Shown: positions 8,951-18,502 of the stretch, piece after piece
Numbering within the stretch: position 1 is the first letter of the stretch
Layout: every line of letters starts with the position of its first letter
Source: Nocardioides sp.
Lineage (GTDB): Bacteria; Actinomycetota; Actinomycetes; Propionibacteriales; Nocardioidaceae
Direction of reading: 5' to 3'
Length of the DNA stretch: 64,000 nucleotides
Assembly (NCBI GenBank): GCA_025924815.1
Contig: JAICHQ010000007.1
Coordinates: 1 to 64,000, forward strand
Notes under the pieces: model-generated
What the model saw: only the letters and a program-made list of their open reading frames with translations
Told to the model about the DNA's origin: nothing
Database searches by the model: none
Made by a program: the position numbers and the translations under genes

Positions 8951-11900
8951 TCAGTGACGCGACCCCGACTTGGCCACCGGCGGCGCCGGCATGTCGACCA
9001 CCTCGGCACGGTGACCAGGAGCGTTCCGGTAGTGGAACACCAGGGCCTGGCAGGCCGCCGCCGGATCCGCCTGCGTCGCGCATCCGGTGCCTCCGACGGA
9101 CACGGTCTGGGTGCCGTCCTCGAAGATCGCCTCCGCGTCGGCCACCAGGTTCGGAGACCCGACGTCGTACGTCGCCATGTGGGTCCGGTCCTGGTCGTTG
9201 CCGGTGTAGCCGTTGAACGTGCCGGCCCAGTAGTTGATCGTCGCGTCGGGTCCGCTGAGGTCCGGACCCCCCTGGGCCAGGTAGACCAGGTCCACCGGCA
9301 GCATGATCACGTTCGTGTCGTACACGTCCGTGTCGACGTTCCACTGCAGGAGGTTGACCGGCTCGATGTCGAGAAGGTCTCCGGTCTTGTAGTCCACCGT
9401 GAACACCATCATCACGTCCGTGCGTCCCTGCGCCGAGGCGGCGTTCTGGGCGTAGAGCTCGACGTCCGGGAACTGGTCGCCATCGGTGTCGATGTCGACG
9501 TACGGCGTCATGGTGTTGAGGTTCGACCAGTCACGATGCGTCGAGATCCCGAACCACAGGTACGGGTCCCCGAACGCCTGGCCCGATGACGCGCCGGCGT
9601 ACTGGATGTCGCCGGCCCGGTCGGACCGGTTCGTCCAGCAGTTGGAGCGGATCGTCACCGTGCACTTCGGCTGCTGGGGGCTGGTGGCACCCAGCTGCAT
9701 GATCGAGGCGAACCCGGCGTAGGCGTCCTGAGCGTTGTTTCCCTGGTCGATCGTCGGTCCGCTCAGGTCGATCTCGCCGGGCTGTGCCGTCGCGCGAAGA
9801 TGCGACACCGGCTTGGCCGCGCCGTAGACCGGCACTCGCAGCTCCCGCTTGCCGTTCGGCGTGACCGTCAGATGGCCCGACGCGTCGGAGACGTACGTGC
9901 GCGGGAAGTCACCGAAGACGGTCGACTGGGTGCCGGTCATCGTCGGGTCCAGCGTGTGCGTCAGCTTCTTCGGGACCACCGTCATGGTGACCGTGACGGC
10001 CTTCTTCGCGTGTGCCCTGATCACGAGCCGCTTCGGGGACACCGAGTACGTCACGCCCGGCGAGGTGTTCACCGCGTCGTAGGCGAGGTGGTACCCCGCC
10101 TTCTTGCCGCTCAGGTTGCGCACCACGACCGTCTTCTTCTTGGTCACGATGCCGCCGTCGATCATGGCCGGGACGACGCCGAAGCTCGCCGACACGGGCT
10201 GGTCGGCACCCCGGGTGTAGGCGATCGCCTTGGTCCGGACCGCCGCCTTGGCGTCCACGCGGCCGGAGCCGACGCGGGCGGGGGCGTAGCGATCACCGCG
10301 GTGGCCGGGCTCGGTGTACAGGTCGTGGGTCGCGGTGTTCATGACCGCGGCCTTGAGGTACAGCGGGCTCCAGTCCGGGTGCCTGGACTTCACCAGCGCC
10401 GAGACGCCGGCGACCAGAGGAGTGGCCATCGACGTACCGGAGATCACGAGCACGTCGTTGCCGGTGCCCATGCCGGCCGAGGCGATGGTGTCGCCCGGGG
10501 CCGTGACGTCCGGCTTCACCACGCCGATCGACCCGTGGGGGCCGCGCGAGGAGAAGGAGGACAGGGTGTCGGTGATCGAAGGGGTGATGTCCTTGATCGT
10601 CGACTTCAACGAGCCGTCGAAGGTGACGTTCAGCGTGCCCGCGTCCACGGCCGGCGTGAGCCGGTCGGTCTGGGCCTTGGGCAGCTGGATCACCGGGATC
10701 GTGGCACTGCCGGTGATGCCGGCGTTGAACACGTCCAGGCCGGAGGTGAAGATCGCACCGATCGCGCCGGCGGCGGCCACGTTGCCCGAACGGGCCACCG
10801 ATCCGCAGCGACGGGTGCCGTCGTTGTCGTCCCAGACCAGCCAGGCGACTTTCCCGGCCACCGCGGCCGCGTCGGCGGTCGACAGCGGGTCGCACCCGTC
10901 GTTGTTGGCGGCCGAGAGCGGGACGACGTCACCGGTGACGTCGGGCTTGTTGGCCCAGTCGTAGGCGATCGAGAACTGGCCCGCCGCGATGCCCGCGACG
11001 TCGGCCGGGGCGTTGACGCGCAGACCGTCTCGCATCTGGAAGGAGTCGACCGAGCTCGCGACCGCCAGTGAGGCCGGCGCGTTGCCCGGCGACCCGCCGA
11101 TGTCGGTGTTGTCGCCGCCGTTGCCCATCGCGATGACGGGAAGCACGCCGTGCTTGGCGAGCTGCGCCACGACGGCGGTCTCGGGGTCGTCGACGGTGCC
11201 GTCATCGGAGCCCACCGACAGGTTGATCATGTCGAAGTGGTCCTTGGTGTTGCCGTCCTGGTTGGGGTCCATCGCCCGGTCCATCGCCTCGATGACGAGG
11301 TCGGTGGAGCCCTCGCAGCCGAAGACTCGCAGCGAGTACAGCTGCGCCCGCGGGGCCATGCCGGGGCCGACCCTCATGTTCATCAGCCTCGCCGCGTCCA
11401 GCTTGGAGTACCTACCGGTGAAGGTCCTGCCCGACCTGGTCACGCCGTACCCGGCCGCGGTCCCGGCCACGTGGGTGCCGTGCTCGTTGCAGTCGAGGGG
11501 GTTCTTGTCCGGGTGCGGGATGGGCTGGTAGGTGTCGCTGCCGGGGTCGGCGTCGTAGCTGTCGCCGGCGAGGTCGTAGCCGCCGATGATCTTCTGCTTC
11601 CCGAGCTTCGGCAGGGTGTTGCGCCAGGTGGGCGAGGTGTCGTCTGCCTTCGCCTTGTCGTACGCCGCCACGGTGCCTCGGCCGCCGAAGTCGGCGTGGG
11701 TGTAGTCGATGCCGGTGTCGATGACGCCGATCCGCACGCCCTTGCCGGTCTCACCCGGAGACTTCCAGGTCTGCAGTGCCCGGACGAGGTTGGCGGTGTT
11801 GGCGTTCTCCGCCGTCTTGGGGATGATCCGCGACACCTTGACCACGTCGGAGCGGGACGCCAGAGCCTTGACGCCGTCCAGGTCGGTGGTGACCGCGAAG

Positions 11901-12286
11901 CCGGGGATCAGGTTCGTGGTCGTGTACAGCTTGACCGCCTTCGCGTCGGCACCGCGGGCGGCGGTGAAGGCGCGGTCGGCGTTGCCGGTGATGACCGAAC
12001 GCTGGCTCAGGACCTTGCTGGGCACGGTTCGCCCGGCCGTCCGGCCGGCGTCGACGGCGCCCTGGCCGCGCAGCTGGACGAAGTACGCCGCCCGCTCGGG
12101 GGCGCCGCGGTCGAGTCCTGCTGTCTTGCCCTGCCAGACGCTCGGCCTGACGACCTCGTGCGGTGAGGTCTTGGCCGTGAAGTGATGTGTGCTCGGACTG
12201 GCCTGGGCGGCGACGCCCCAGGCGGTCGTGAAGGCCGTCGCGGCAGCAGCTGCCACGAAGCCGGCTCTGCGTGTTCTCGCGGTCAC
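8951..12286 (-). CDS. Secreted S8 (subtilisin-family) serine protease, large multidomain
   Basis: This 1,111-residue protein has a Sec signal peptide (about residues 1-30), an inhibitor/propeptide region (to about 165), and a subtilase domain with D190 (VIDTGID), H269 (NEHGTHVAG) and S619 (SGTSMATP). The long gap between His and Ser holds a protease-associated insert (about 420-560). About 400 C-terminal residues form beta-rich domains ending without an LPxTG anchor. The GTG at 12286 is preferred because AGGTGG lies 5 nt upstream; the GTG at 12295 sits inside that ribosome site. It is predicted to be an exported protease of broad specificity. Confidence 0.93.
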   Translation of the reverse strand: MTARTRRAGFVAAAAATAFTTAWGVAAQASPSTHHFTAKTSPHEVVRPSVWQGKTAGLDRGAPERAAYFVQLRGQGAVDAGRTAGRTVPSKVLSQRSVITGNADRAFTAARGADAKAVKLYTTTNLIPGFAVTTDLDGVKALASRSDVVKVSRIIPKTAENANTANLVRALQTWKSPGETGKGVRIGVIDTGIDYTHADFGGRGTVAAYDKAKADDTSPTWRNTLPKLGKQKIIGGYDLAGDSYDADPGSDTYQPIPHPDKNPLDCNEHGTHVAGTAAGYGVTRSGRTFTGRYSKLDAARLMNMRVGPGMAPRAQLYSLRVFGCEGSTDLVIEAMDRAMDPNQDGNTKDHFDMINLSVGSDDGTVDDPETAVVAQLAKHGVLPVIAMGNGGDNTDIGGSPGNAPASLAVASSVDSFQMRDGLRVNAPADVAGIAAGQFSIAYDWANKPDVTGDVVPLSAANNDGCDPLSTADAAAVAGKVAWLVWDDNDGTRRCGSVARSGNVAAAGAIGAIFTSGLDVFNAGITGSATIPVIQLPKAQTDRLTPAVDAGTLNVTFDGSLKSTIKDITPSITDTLSSFSSRGPHGSIGVVKPDVTAPGDTIASAGMGTGNDVLVISGTSMATPLVAGVSALVKSRHPDWSPLYLKAAVMNTATHDLYTEPGHRGDRYAPARVGSGRVDAKAAVRTKAIAYTRGADQPVSASFGVVPAMIDGGIVTKKKTVVVRNLSGKKAGYHLAYDAVNTSPGVTYSVSPKRLVIRAHAKKAVTVTMTVVPKKLTHTLDPTMTGTQSTVFGDFPRTYVSDASGHLTVTPNGKRELRVPVYGAAKPVSHLRATAQPGEIDLSGPTIDQGNNAQDAYAGFASIMQLGATSPQQPKCTVTIRSNCWTNRSDRAGDIQYAGASSGQAFGDPYLWFGISTHRDWSNLNTMTPYVDIDTDGDQFPDVELYAQNAASAQGRTDVMMVFTVDYKTGDLLDIEPVNLLQWNVDTDVYDTNVIMLPVDLVYLAQGGPDLSGPDATINYWAGTFNGYTGNDQDRTHMATYDVGSPNLVADAEAIFEDGTQTVSVGGTGCATQADPAAACQALVFHYRNAPGHRAEVVDMPAPPVAKSGSRH

Positions 12287-12465
12287 GCAATCCACCTTTC
12301 GGGTTCCGGGGGGAACGGGTGATCCCTCCCGAGCGACCCGAAGCGGATGTGCCCCGAGTCACATGCCCGGGACCATAAACTGAAAGCTCGCTGAGAAGAA
12401 GGGTCCCGCGCCGGTAGGCGTGGCCGACCTTCCACATTCCACCCTTCAGGGTGCAGTCTGGGTCG

Positions 12466-13125
12466 ATGGCCGCGTCCGATCCCCTGTCCTTCGCCGACGT
12501 CGAGGCCGCCGGTCTCTCCGACTGGCGCCAGCTCTTCGAGGCCCTGCACACCCGTTTCCTCACCGGGAACTTCGAGACCGGACTGCGCCTGGTGACGCGC
12601 ATCGGCGAGCTCGCCGAGGAGGCGAACCACCATCCCGACGTCGATCTTCGCTACCCGCACGTCAACGTCAGCCTGTGCAGCCACGACGTCTTCGCGGTGA
12701 CCTCGCGTGACCTCGACCTGGCGCGGCAGATCAGCGACGCGGCCGCAGAGCTGGAGGTGCGGGCCGACCCCGCGGCGACGGCGGTGGTCGAGATCGCGCT
12801 CGACACCTGGGACCACGAGGAGATCAAGCCGTTCTGGCGGGCCGTGCTCGCGATGACCGACCATCCGCACTACGACCAGGAGCTGCGCGACCTCGCCGGC
12901 TCCCAGCCGACGCTGTGGTTCCAGCACACCGAGCGGCACGACGAGCCGCGCATGCGGTTCCACCTCGACGTCCGGGTCGCACCCGAGGTCGCGGAGGCTC
13001 GGATCGCGGCCGCCGTCGAGGCGGGCGGGACCGTGGTCACCGACGAGTACGCGCCGCGCTTCGTCGTCCTCGCCGACGCGCAGGGGAACAAGGCCTGCAT
13101 CACGACCGGTCGGGGCCGCGACTGA
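12466..13125 (+). CDS. Pterin carbinolamine dehydratase-like domain fused to a VOC domain
   Basis: Residues about 10-105 match 4a-hydroxytetrahydrobiopterin dehydratase (PCD/DCoH): the motif E-x-NHHPDVDLRYPHVNV followed by SHDVFAVTSRDLDLA. Residues about 110-219 resemble a vicinal-oxygen-chelate (glyoxalase-like) domain (VVEIALDTWDHEEIKPFW...FHLDVRV...VLADAQGNKACIT). Such fusions occur in Actinobacteria and their substrate is not established. The start is taken as ATG 12466; GTG 12451 is a possible alternative and neither has a strong ribosome site. It lies upstream of the ilvB leader. Confidence 0.8.
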   Translation: MAASDPLSFADVEAAGLSDWRQLFEALHTRFLTGNFETGLRLVTRIGELAEEANHHPDVDLRYPHVNVSLCSHDVFAVTSRDLDLARQISDAAAELEVRADPAATAVVEIALDTWDHEEIKPFWRAVLAMTDHPHYDQELRDLAGSQPTLWFQHTERHDEPRMRFHLDVRVAPEVAEARIAAAVEAGGTVVTDEYAPRFVVLADAQGNKACITTGRGRD

Positions 13126-13220
13126 TCCGGGGTGCCCAGCCCGTGGGATCGGCGTACCAGATGCTGGGACGGCAGGCAGACTCGCTTGACGACGTCGGAC
13201 CCGGGCGGGACCGTGGGCCC

Positions 13221-13262
13221 ATGCGCACGACACTCTTTGTACGCACCCGACGCGCGGGTTGA
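13221..13262 (+). CDS. ilvB leader peptide [13 protein letters not shown]
   Basis: A 13-codon reading frame reads Leu-Phe-Val at codons 5-7 (ctc ttt gta; gta and ttt are rare in this GC-rich genome) and ends 22 nt before the attenuator stem. Short leaders of the type MRTxxLxVxxRRxG upstream of actinobacterial ilvB are known to mediate transcription attenuation. Slow translation at the BCAA codons would favour read-through into ilvBNC. The frame, location and following terminator support the role; only two BCAA codons are present, which is modest. Confidence 0.7.
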   Translation: MRTTLFVRTRRAG

Positions 13263-13284
13263 GCCCGACTCACCCCACGCGTCA

Positions 13285-13314
13285 CCCCTCGCCGTCTCGG
13301 CAGAGGGGTTTTTT
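13285..13314 (+). terminator. Transcription attenuator of ilvBNC
   Basis: CCCCTC-GCCG (13285-13294) pairs with CGGC-GAGGGG (13298-13301 and 13303-13308) around a TCT loop with one bulged A, followed directly by six T (13309-13314). It is a textbook intrinsic terminator between the leader peptide stop and the ilvB start. Confidence 0.88.
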
Positions 13315-13365
13315 GTTCCCCGGAAGTGGCACAGACAGGACAAGGTGATATCCGGTGAAGACCCG

Positions 13366-15123
13366 GTGACGACAGGGCAGACAGGTACGTCCATGACGGG
13401 CGCGCAGAGCTTGATCAGCGCGCTGGAGGCGGCGGGGACCCGCCACATCTTCGGCATCCCGGGCGGCGCGATCCTTCCGGCGTACGACCCGCTGATGGAC
13501 TCCTCGATCCGGCACATCCTGGTCCGCCACGAGCAGGGCGCGGGCCATGCGGCCCAGGGGTACGCCGCGGCGACCGGCCGGGTCGGCGTCTGCATGGCCA
13601 CATCGGGGCCGGGTGCCACCAACCTGGTCACCCCGCTGGCCGACGCGCACATGGACTCGGTCCCGATGGTCGCCGTCACCGGCCAGGTCGGTGCCAGCTC
13701 GATCGGCACCGACGCCTTCCAGGAGGCCGACATCCGGGGCATCACGATGCCGGTCACCAAGCACAACTTCCTGGTCACCGACCCGGCCGAGATCGCGCGC
13801 ACGATCGCCGAGGCCTTCCACATCGCCTCGACCGGCCGCCCGGGTCCGGTCCTGGTCGACGTGGCGAAGTCGGCGCTGCAGGCCCAGACGACGTACGCCT
13901 GGCCGAGCGAGCTCCACCTGCCCGGGTACCGCCCGATCACCCGGCCGCACGCCAAGCAGATCAAGGAGGCCGTCCGGCTGATCCTCGACGCCAAGCGGCC
14001 GGTCCTCTACGTCGGCGGCGGCACGATCCGCGCGGGCGCCTCGCGCGAGCTGCTCGAGCTCGCCAACCTGACCGGGATCCCGGTGGTCACCACGCTGATG
14101 GCGCGCGGTGCCCTGCCCGACAGCCATCCGCAGCACCTCGGCATGCCCGGGATGCACGGCACGGTCGCGGCCGTCGCCGGCCTGCAGCGCAGCGACCTGA
14201 TCATCTGCCTGGGCGCCCGGTTCGACGACCGGGTCACCGGCAACCTCGACTCGTTCGCGCCCGGCGCCCGGGTGATCCACGCCGACATCGACCCTGCGGA
14301 GATCGGCAAGAACCGCACCACCGACGTCCCGATCGTGGGCGACTGCCGCGAGGTGATCACGGACCTGACCACGTTGCTGCGTACCGAGGCGGCCGCCGGT
14401 CGTACCGGGGACTACGAGCAGTGGGTCGACTACATCGTGGGGATCAAGCAGCGCTACCCGGTCGCCTACGACCAGCCGACCGACGGCAGTCTGGCGCCGC
14501 AGTACGTGCTCGAGCGGCTCAGCGATATCGCCGGCCCCGACACGATCTACTGCGCCGGAGTCGGGCAGCACCAGATGTGGGCCGCCCACTACATCGACTT
14601 CGAGAAGCCGCGCACCTGGATCAACTCCGGAGGGCTCGGCACCATGGGGTACGCCGTGCCGGCCGCGATGGGTGCGCAGGTCGGACGCCCGGAGGCCACC
14701 GTCTGGGCCGTCGACGGCGACGGCTGCTTCCAGATGACCAACCAGGAGCTGGCCACCTGCGCGATCAACGCCATCCCGATCAAGGTGGCGATCATCAACA
14801 ACGAGTCGCTCGGCATGGTCCGGCAGTGGCAGACGCTGTTCTACAACGAGCGCTACTCCAACACCGACCTCGACTCCAAGCGGATCCCCGACTTCGTCAA
14901 GCTGGCCGATGCCTACGGGTGCGAGGGCCTGGCCTGCGAGTCGCCCGACGACGTCGACGCCACGATCGAGAAGGCGATGGCGATCGACGACCGGCCGGTC
15001 GTGGTCGACTTCCGGGTGAATCGCGACGCCATGGTGTGGCCGATGGTCGCGGCCGGCACCAGCAACGACGACATCAAGTACGCGCGCGACCTCGCGCCCC
15101 GGTTCGAGGAGGACGAGGCCTGA
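13366..15123 (+). CDS. ilvB: Acetolactate synthase, large catalytic subunit
   Basis: IlvB condenses pyruvate with pyruvate or 2-ketobutyrate using thiamine diphosphate, the first common step to Val/Leu and Ile. At 585 residues it has [17 protein letters not shown], the catalytic glutamate in [17 protein letters not shown], the FAD region [12 protein letters not shown], and the ThDP/Mg motif VDGDGCFQM...NN. GTG 13366 is chosen because GGTGA lies 8 nt upstream; ATG 13393 is a shorter alternative that keeps the whole conserved domain. It is first in ilvBNC and is controlled by the upstream attenuator. Confidence 0.97.
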   Translation: MTTGQTGTSMTGAQSLISALEAAGTRHIFGIPGGAILPAYDPLMDSSIRHILVRHEQGAGHAAQGYAAATGRVGVCMATSGPGATNLVTPLADAHMDSVPMVAVTGQVGASSIGTDAFQEADIRGITMPVTKHNFLVTDPAEIARTIAEAFHIASTGRPGPVLVDVAKSALQAQTTYAWPSELHLPGYRPITRPHAKQIKEAVRLILDAKRPVLYVGGGTIRAGASRELLELANLTGIPVVTTLMARGALPDSHPQHLGMPGMHGTVAAVAGLQRSDLIICLGARFDDRVTGNLDSFAPGARVIHADIDPAEIGKNRTTDVPIVGDCREVITDLTTLLRTEAAAGRTGDYEQWVDYIVGIKQRYPVAYDQPTDGSLAPQYVLERLSDIAGPDTIYCAGVGQHQMWAAHYIDFEKPRTWINSGGLGTMGYAVPAAMGAQVGRPEATVWAVDGDGCFQMTNQELATCAINAIPIKVAIINNESLGMVRQWQTLFYNERYSNTDLDSKRIPDFVKLADAYGCEGLACESPDDVDATIEKAMAIDDRPVVVDFRVNRDAMVWPMVAAGTSNDDIKYARDLAPRFEEDEA

Positions 15124-15124
15124 C

Positions 15125-15661
15125 ATGACCACTCATACGCTGTCGGTGCTGGTCGAGGACAAGCCCGGGGTCCTCGCTCGGATCGCGGGCCTGTTCAGCC
15201 GGCGCGGCTTCAACATCGAGTCGCTCGCGGTGGGCCCGACCGAGCACGACGAGATCTCGCGGATGACGATCGTGGTCAACGTCGAGGACTCCCCGTTGGA
15301 GCAGGTCACCAAGCAGCTCAACAAGCTGGTCGAGGTGATCAAGATCGTGGAGCTCGACGGCTCCCTCTCGGTCAATCGCGAGCTGATGCTGCTCAAGGTC
15401 CGCGCGGACACCGCCACGCGCGGCCAGGTGCTCGACGCCGTCCAGCTGTTCCGGGCCAAGGTCGTCGACGTGGCGCCCGACGCCGTGACCATCGAGGTGA
15501 CCGGGAACACCGACAAGCTCACCGACTTCCGCCGGATCCTCGAGCCCTTCGGCATCCGCGAGCTGGTCCAGTCGGGGGTGGTGGCCATCGGCCGTGGCTC
15601 CCGCTCGATCAGCGAACGCACCCCCCGGCCCGTCGCCGTCGCGACGGGCGGCGGATCCTGA
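15125..15661 (+). CDS. ilvN: Acetolactate synthase, small regulatory subunit
   Basis: The 178-residue product has an N-terminal ACT domain ([41 protein letters not shown]) and the usual C-terminal half (NRELMLLKV...). It binds valine and confers feedback inhibition and full activity on IlvB. The ATG is 1 nt after the ilvB stop, so translation is coupled. The length is normal for actinobacterial IlvN/IlvH. Confidence 0.96.
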   Translation: MTTHTLSVLVEDKPGVLARIAGLFSRRGFNIESLAVGPTEHDEISRMTIVVNVEDSPLEQVTKQLNKLVEVIKIVELDGSLSVNRELMLLKVRADTATRGQVLDAVQLFRAKVVDVAPDAVTIEVTGNTDKLTDFRRILEPFGIRELVQSGVVAIGRGSRSISERTPRPVAVATGGGS

Positions 15662-15719
15662 ACCCGAGCCCACCGCACGACGTACCGCACCGACCTATCT
15701 CACCGAAGGAGTGCCCACT

Positions 15720-16748
15720 GTGGCCCAGATGTTCTACGACGACGACGCCGACCTGTCCGTGCTGCAGAGCAAGAACGTGGCGGTCCTCGGCTACGGCAGC
15801 CAGGGCCACGCCCACGCCCTGTCGCTGCGCGACTCGGGGGTCGACGTACGCGTCGGGCTGCCCGAGGGCTCCAAGTCGCGCGCCAAGGCCGAGGCCGAGG
15901 GCCTCCGCGTCCTGACGCCCGCAGAGGCGGTCGAGGAGTCCGACGTGATCGTGATCCTCGCGCCCGACCACGTGCAGCGAACGCTGTACGCCGAGTCGGT
16001 GGAGCCCAACATCACGCCGGGTGACACCCTCGTGTTCGGGCACGGCTTCAACATCCGGTTCGGCTACATCACGCCGCCCGAGGGCGTCGACGTGATCATG
16101 GTCGCGCCGAAGGGCCCGGGGCACCTGGTCCGTCGCGAGTACGTCGACGGGCGCGGTGTGCCGGTCCTCGTCGCCGTCGAGAAGGACGCCTCCGGCAAGG
16201 CCTGGGACCTCGCCCTGGCCTACGCCAAGGGCATCGGCGGCCTGCGTGCCGGGGGGATCAGGACGACGTTCACCGAGGAGACCGAGACCGACCTGTTCGG
16301 CGAGCAGGCCGTGCTGTGCGGCGGTGCGTCGCAGCTGGTGATGTACGGCTTCGAGGTGCTCACCGAGGCGGGCTACCAGCCCGAGGTGGCCTACTTCGAG
16401 TGCCTCCACGAGCTGAAGCTGATCGTCGACCTGATGTACGAGGGTGGCATCGCCAAGCAGCGTTGGTCGGTCTCCGACACGGCGGAGTATGGCGACTACG
16501 TCTCGGGGCCGCTGGTCATCGACGACCACGTGAAGGAGAACATGAAGGCGGTCCTGGCCAAGATCAAGGACGGCTCGTTCGCCCAGCGCTTCATCGACGA
16601 CCAGGACGCCGGGGGCCCGGAGTTCAAGGCCCTGCGGGCCAAGGGCGAGCAGCACCCGATCGAGCAGACCGGACGCGAGCTGCGCAAGCTGATGGCCTGG
16701 GTGAAGTCGCACGACAGCGACTACGTCGAAGGAACCGCCACCCGCTGA
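15720..16748 (+). CDS. ilvC: Ketol-acid reductoisomerase (NADP+)
   Basis: IlvC isomerises and reduces acetolactate or acetohydroxybutyrate, the second common BCAA step. The 342-residue class I enzyme has the Rossmann motif [19 protein letters not shown] near residue 22, the metal and catalytic region [23 protein letters not shown], and the C-terminal knot domain ([22 protein letters not shown]). AAGGAG at 15705-15710 fixes the start at GTG 15720; GTG 15711 would be inside the ribosome site. It is the last gene of ilvBNC. Confidence 0.97.
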   Translation: MAQMFYDDDADLSVLQSKNVAVLGYGSQGHAHALSLRDSGVDVRVGLPEGSKSRAKAEAEGLRVLTPAEAVEESDVIVILAPDHVQRTLYAESVEPNITPGDTLVFGHGFNIRFGYITPPEGVDVIMVAPKGPGHLVRREYVDGRGVPVLVAVEKDASGKAWDLALAYAKGIGGLRAGGIRTTFTEETETDLFGEQAVLCGGASQLVMYGFEVLTEAGYQPEVAYFECLHELKLIVDLMYEGGIAKQRWSVSDTAEYGDYVSGPLVIDDHVKENMKAVLAKIKDGSFAQRFIDDQDAGGPEFKALRAKGEQHPIEQTGRELRKLMAWVKSHDSDYVEGTATR

Positions 16749-16757
16749 CGGACCGCC

Positions 16758-16904
16758 TCAGGGCCACGACCACCCGAGCCGGTGGGCCAGCCCCGTGATC
16801 ACGATCGTGGCCGCGAGCACGACCAGGATGCCGATCGTCCACGACACGACCTCCAGGGTGACGGGGCTGGCTCGGAGCCGCGCAAGCCGTCGTGGCCTAC
16901 CCAC
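16758..16904 (-). CDS. Small single-span membrane protein, unknown
   Basis: A 48-residue frame has a basic N-terminus (VGRPRRLARLR) and one strong hydrophobic span (WTIGILVVLAATIVITGLAH, residues 24-43), ending in GWSWP. The GTG at 16904 overlaps the stop of the upstream gene (TAG at 16899-16897), suggesting translational coupling. I do not recognise a family. The hydrophobic pattern and coupling support a real gene, but it is short. Confidence 0.5.
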   Translation of the reverse strand: MGRPRRLARLRASPVTLEVVSWTIGILVVLAATIVITGLAHRLGWSWP

Positions 16905-17628
16905 GAGGACCAGCCTGGCGGTCGAACGGGTTCAGCTTGCCGACCAGCGCCTTGACGGTGCGTAACCCACTGGCACCCTCACCGACCATGCACCCGCCGA
17001 GCGCACCCAGGGCGATCCCCGGTGGGCCGGTGAACGCCGAGCCGGCGCGCGCTGCGGTGAGGACCCCGCCCTCGAACAGGATGCGGGCCGACAGGTCGGT
17101 GGCCGCCACGACGCCGCCTCCTTCCAAGCTTCCCCGGGCACACGGATCAGCGAATCGTCGCACGAGCTCGTGCTGACGGGTGTCGACGTAGCCGGCGAAC
17201 CAGTTCCACGGGGCGGCACACGCCGTCGTGCCCTGGATGCAGAGATCGGCATGCGCCACGGCCCGGCCGGCGGACCGACGCAGAGGGCGCCCGGGCTGGT
17301 GGGGTGACCACAGCCTGCCTTCGACGGCCCGGCCCCAGCACCGGCGTCGGTTGCAGTGCTGCGCGGAGACCCGCAGCCCGTAGAAGCGCTTCGCGCGCAG
17401 GCGCCGGTAGATCCGCACCCGGCGCTGGTAGCGGTAGTAGCCGATGATCCACGTCTCCACGTGGGTGTGGTGGTTGGTCAGGTGTGAGCCGAGGATGCGG
17501 TGCTTGGCCCTCGGCAGCTGGTCGGCGGGGCGGGCGCCGGCCCCGCCCGGAGTGAGCAGGGTGAGCGCAAGCGCCACCAGCACGGCCAGGAGGATCCGTG
17601 CCAGGCGGGGGCGGGAGGTGGTGGGCAT
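16897..17628 (-). CDS. Secreted basic protein, unknown
   Basis: The 243-residue product has a Sec-type signal peptide (MPTTSRPRLARILLAVLVAL... to about residue 36, cleavage near GGAGA). The mature part is rich in Arg, Trp and Tyr (about residues 45-110), has several cysteines (AQHCNRRRCWG, CIQGTTACAAPW, DPCARG) that could form disulfides, and ends with a hydrophobic glycine-rich stretch (GPPGIALGALGGCMVG) that may insert in membranes. ATG 17628 is supported by AAAGGACC 7 nt upstream. No family recognised; the cysteine-rich exported architecture would fit an extracellular effector, but that is speculation. Confidence 0.7.
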   Translation of the reverse strand: MPTTSRPRLARILLAVLVALALTLLTPGGAGARPADQLPRAKHRILGSHLTNHHTHVETWIIGYYRYQRRVRIYRRLRAKRFYGLRVSAQHCNRRRCWGRAVEGRLWSPHQPGRPLRRSAGRAVAHADLCIQGTTACAAPWNWFAGYVDTRQHELVRRFADPCARGSLEGGGVVAATDLSARILFEGGVLTAARAGSAFTGPPGIALGALGGCMVGEGASGLRTVKALVGKLNPFDRQAGPRG

Positions 17629-17724
17629 CGCAGGTCCTTTCCCGAGATCGACGCACGTCGACGAGACGACATCCTGCCATACAAAGATGACCATGTATAG
17701 ATGGTGACCTTACCTGTGGAGGAG

Positions 17725-18072
17725 TCAGGTCGTCTCGAGCCCGAGCAGTTCCTGCAGCACCCTCAGGAGCCGGCCGGCCGAGTCGACGGTGGCGACCATC
17801 CGGAGGCCGCGGCCCTCCTCGCTGACGACCTCCAGCCAGGTCAGGCCGGAGTGTGTCCTGCGCACGAGCCGGGCCACCACGGCCGTGGCCACGGCGAGCT
17901 CGTCGGGCTCGAGGGCGGGGGCGCCGCTGATCACGGCCACGCGACGCGGTCGGCTCGCGTGGTGCTGGTCGTCGGGGTGGAGCCCCGCCGCGTGGTCGCG
18001 TCCGCACCACGGCGGGCACGTGCGGCTCACTGCGGTGGCGTCGGTCTCGTCGGTCATCCGTCCCCCGTTCAT
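17725..18072 (-). CDS. DUF6907-like small protein with Cys/His cluster
   Basis: This 115-residue protein carries CPPWCGRDH followed by an acidic/His stretch (residues about 19-40), which resembles DUF6907 proteins of Actinobacteria and could bind a metal, then a helix-rich acidic C-terminal half (ELAVATAVVARLVRR...LLRVLQELLGLE). A second ATG at 18057 is an alternative start. It is divergent from the XRE-type regulator gene at 18213. Actinobacterial DUF6907 genes often sit near small DNA-binding proteins. Function unknown. Confidence 0.65.
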   Translation of the reverse strand: MNGGRMTDETDATAVSRTCPPWCGRDHAAGLHPDDQHHASRPRRVAVISGAPALEPDELAVATAVVARLVRRTHSGLTWLEVVSEEGRGLRMVATVDSAGRLLRVLQELLGLETT

Positions 18073-18212
18073 CGGACCCCGCCAGGCACGCTAGAGGCGA
18101 TGTCCGACAGCCGGGTGCCCGTTCGGCCGGTTGTCCACAAGAAGTCCGGAGCACCTGGAAATTGCCATCTCGGTATGGCCTCGCCGTTGCTCTCGCGCAG
18201 CACAATCGGGGC

Positions 18213-18497
18213 ATGTCGAGGCAGCGGAGAAGGCAACCGACCTGGGACGAGTTCGGCCGCGAGATCGGGGTGCGGCTGCAGCGCGCCCGCGAGAAGCGGG
18301 GGCTGAGCCAGGAGCGGACGGCGCACCTGGCCGGGATCGCGTCGTACACCTACCAGAAGTTCGAGAAGGGCGAGTCGCGCCCGGGCTCGCCACTCAATCC
18401 GCGACTGGCCACGCTGCTGGCCCTGTGCCGGGTGCTGGAGCTGCGGCTGGAGGACCTTGTGCCCGATCCGCCGCCCGCCACTCCTCTGGAGCGTTGA
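18213..18497 (+). CDS. XRE-family helix-turn-helix regulator
   Basis: The 94-residue protein is almost entirely a Cro/C1-type HTH domain: GVRLQRAREKRGLSQERTAHLAG (residues 19-41) then YTYQKFEKGES as the recognition region and LLALCRVLELRLEDLV. It lacks a ligand domain. It is divergent from the DUF6907-like gene and 5 bp upstream of a methyltransferase gene, so it probably controls this small locus. ATG 18213 has only a weak ribosome site. Confidence 0.85.
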   Translation: MSRQRRRQPTWDEFGREIGVRLQRAREKRGLSQERTAHLAGIASYTYQKFEKGESRPGSPLNPRLATLLALCRVLELRLEDLVPDPPPATPLER

Positions 18498-18502
18498 CGG
18501 CC

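Noticed and set aside
12284-12295. GTG 12295 as start of the subtilase
   Set aside because: That GTG lies within the AGGTGG ribosome site; GTG 12286 has proper spacing and leaves a normal signal peptide.
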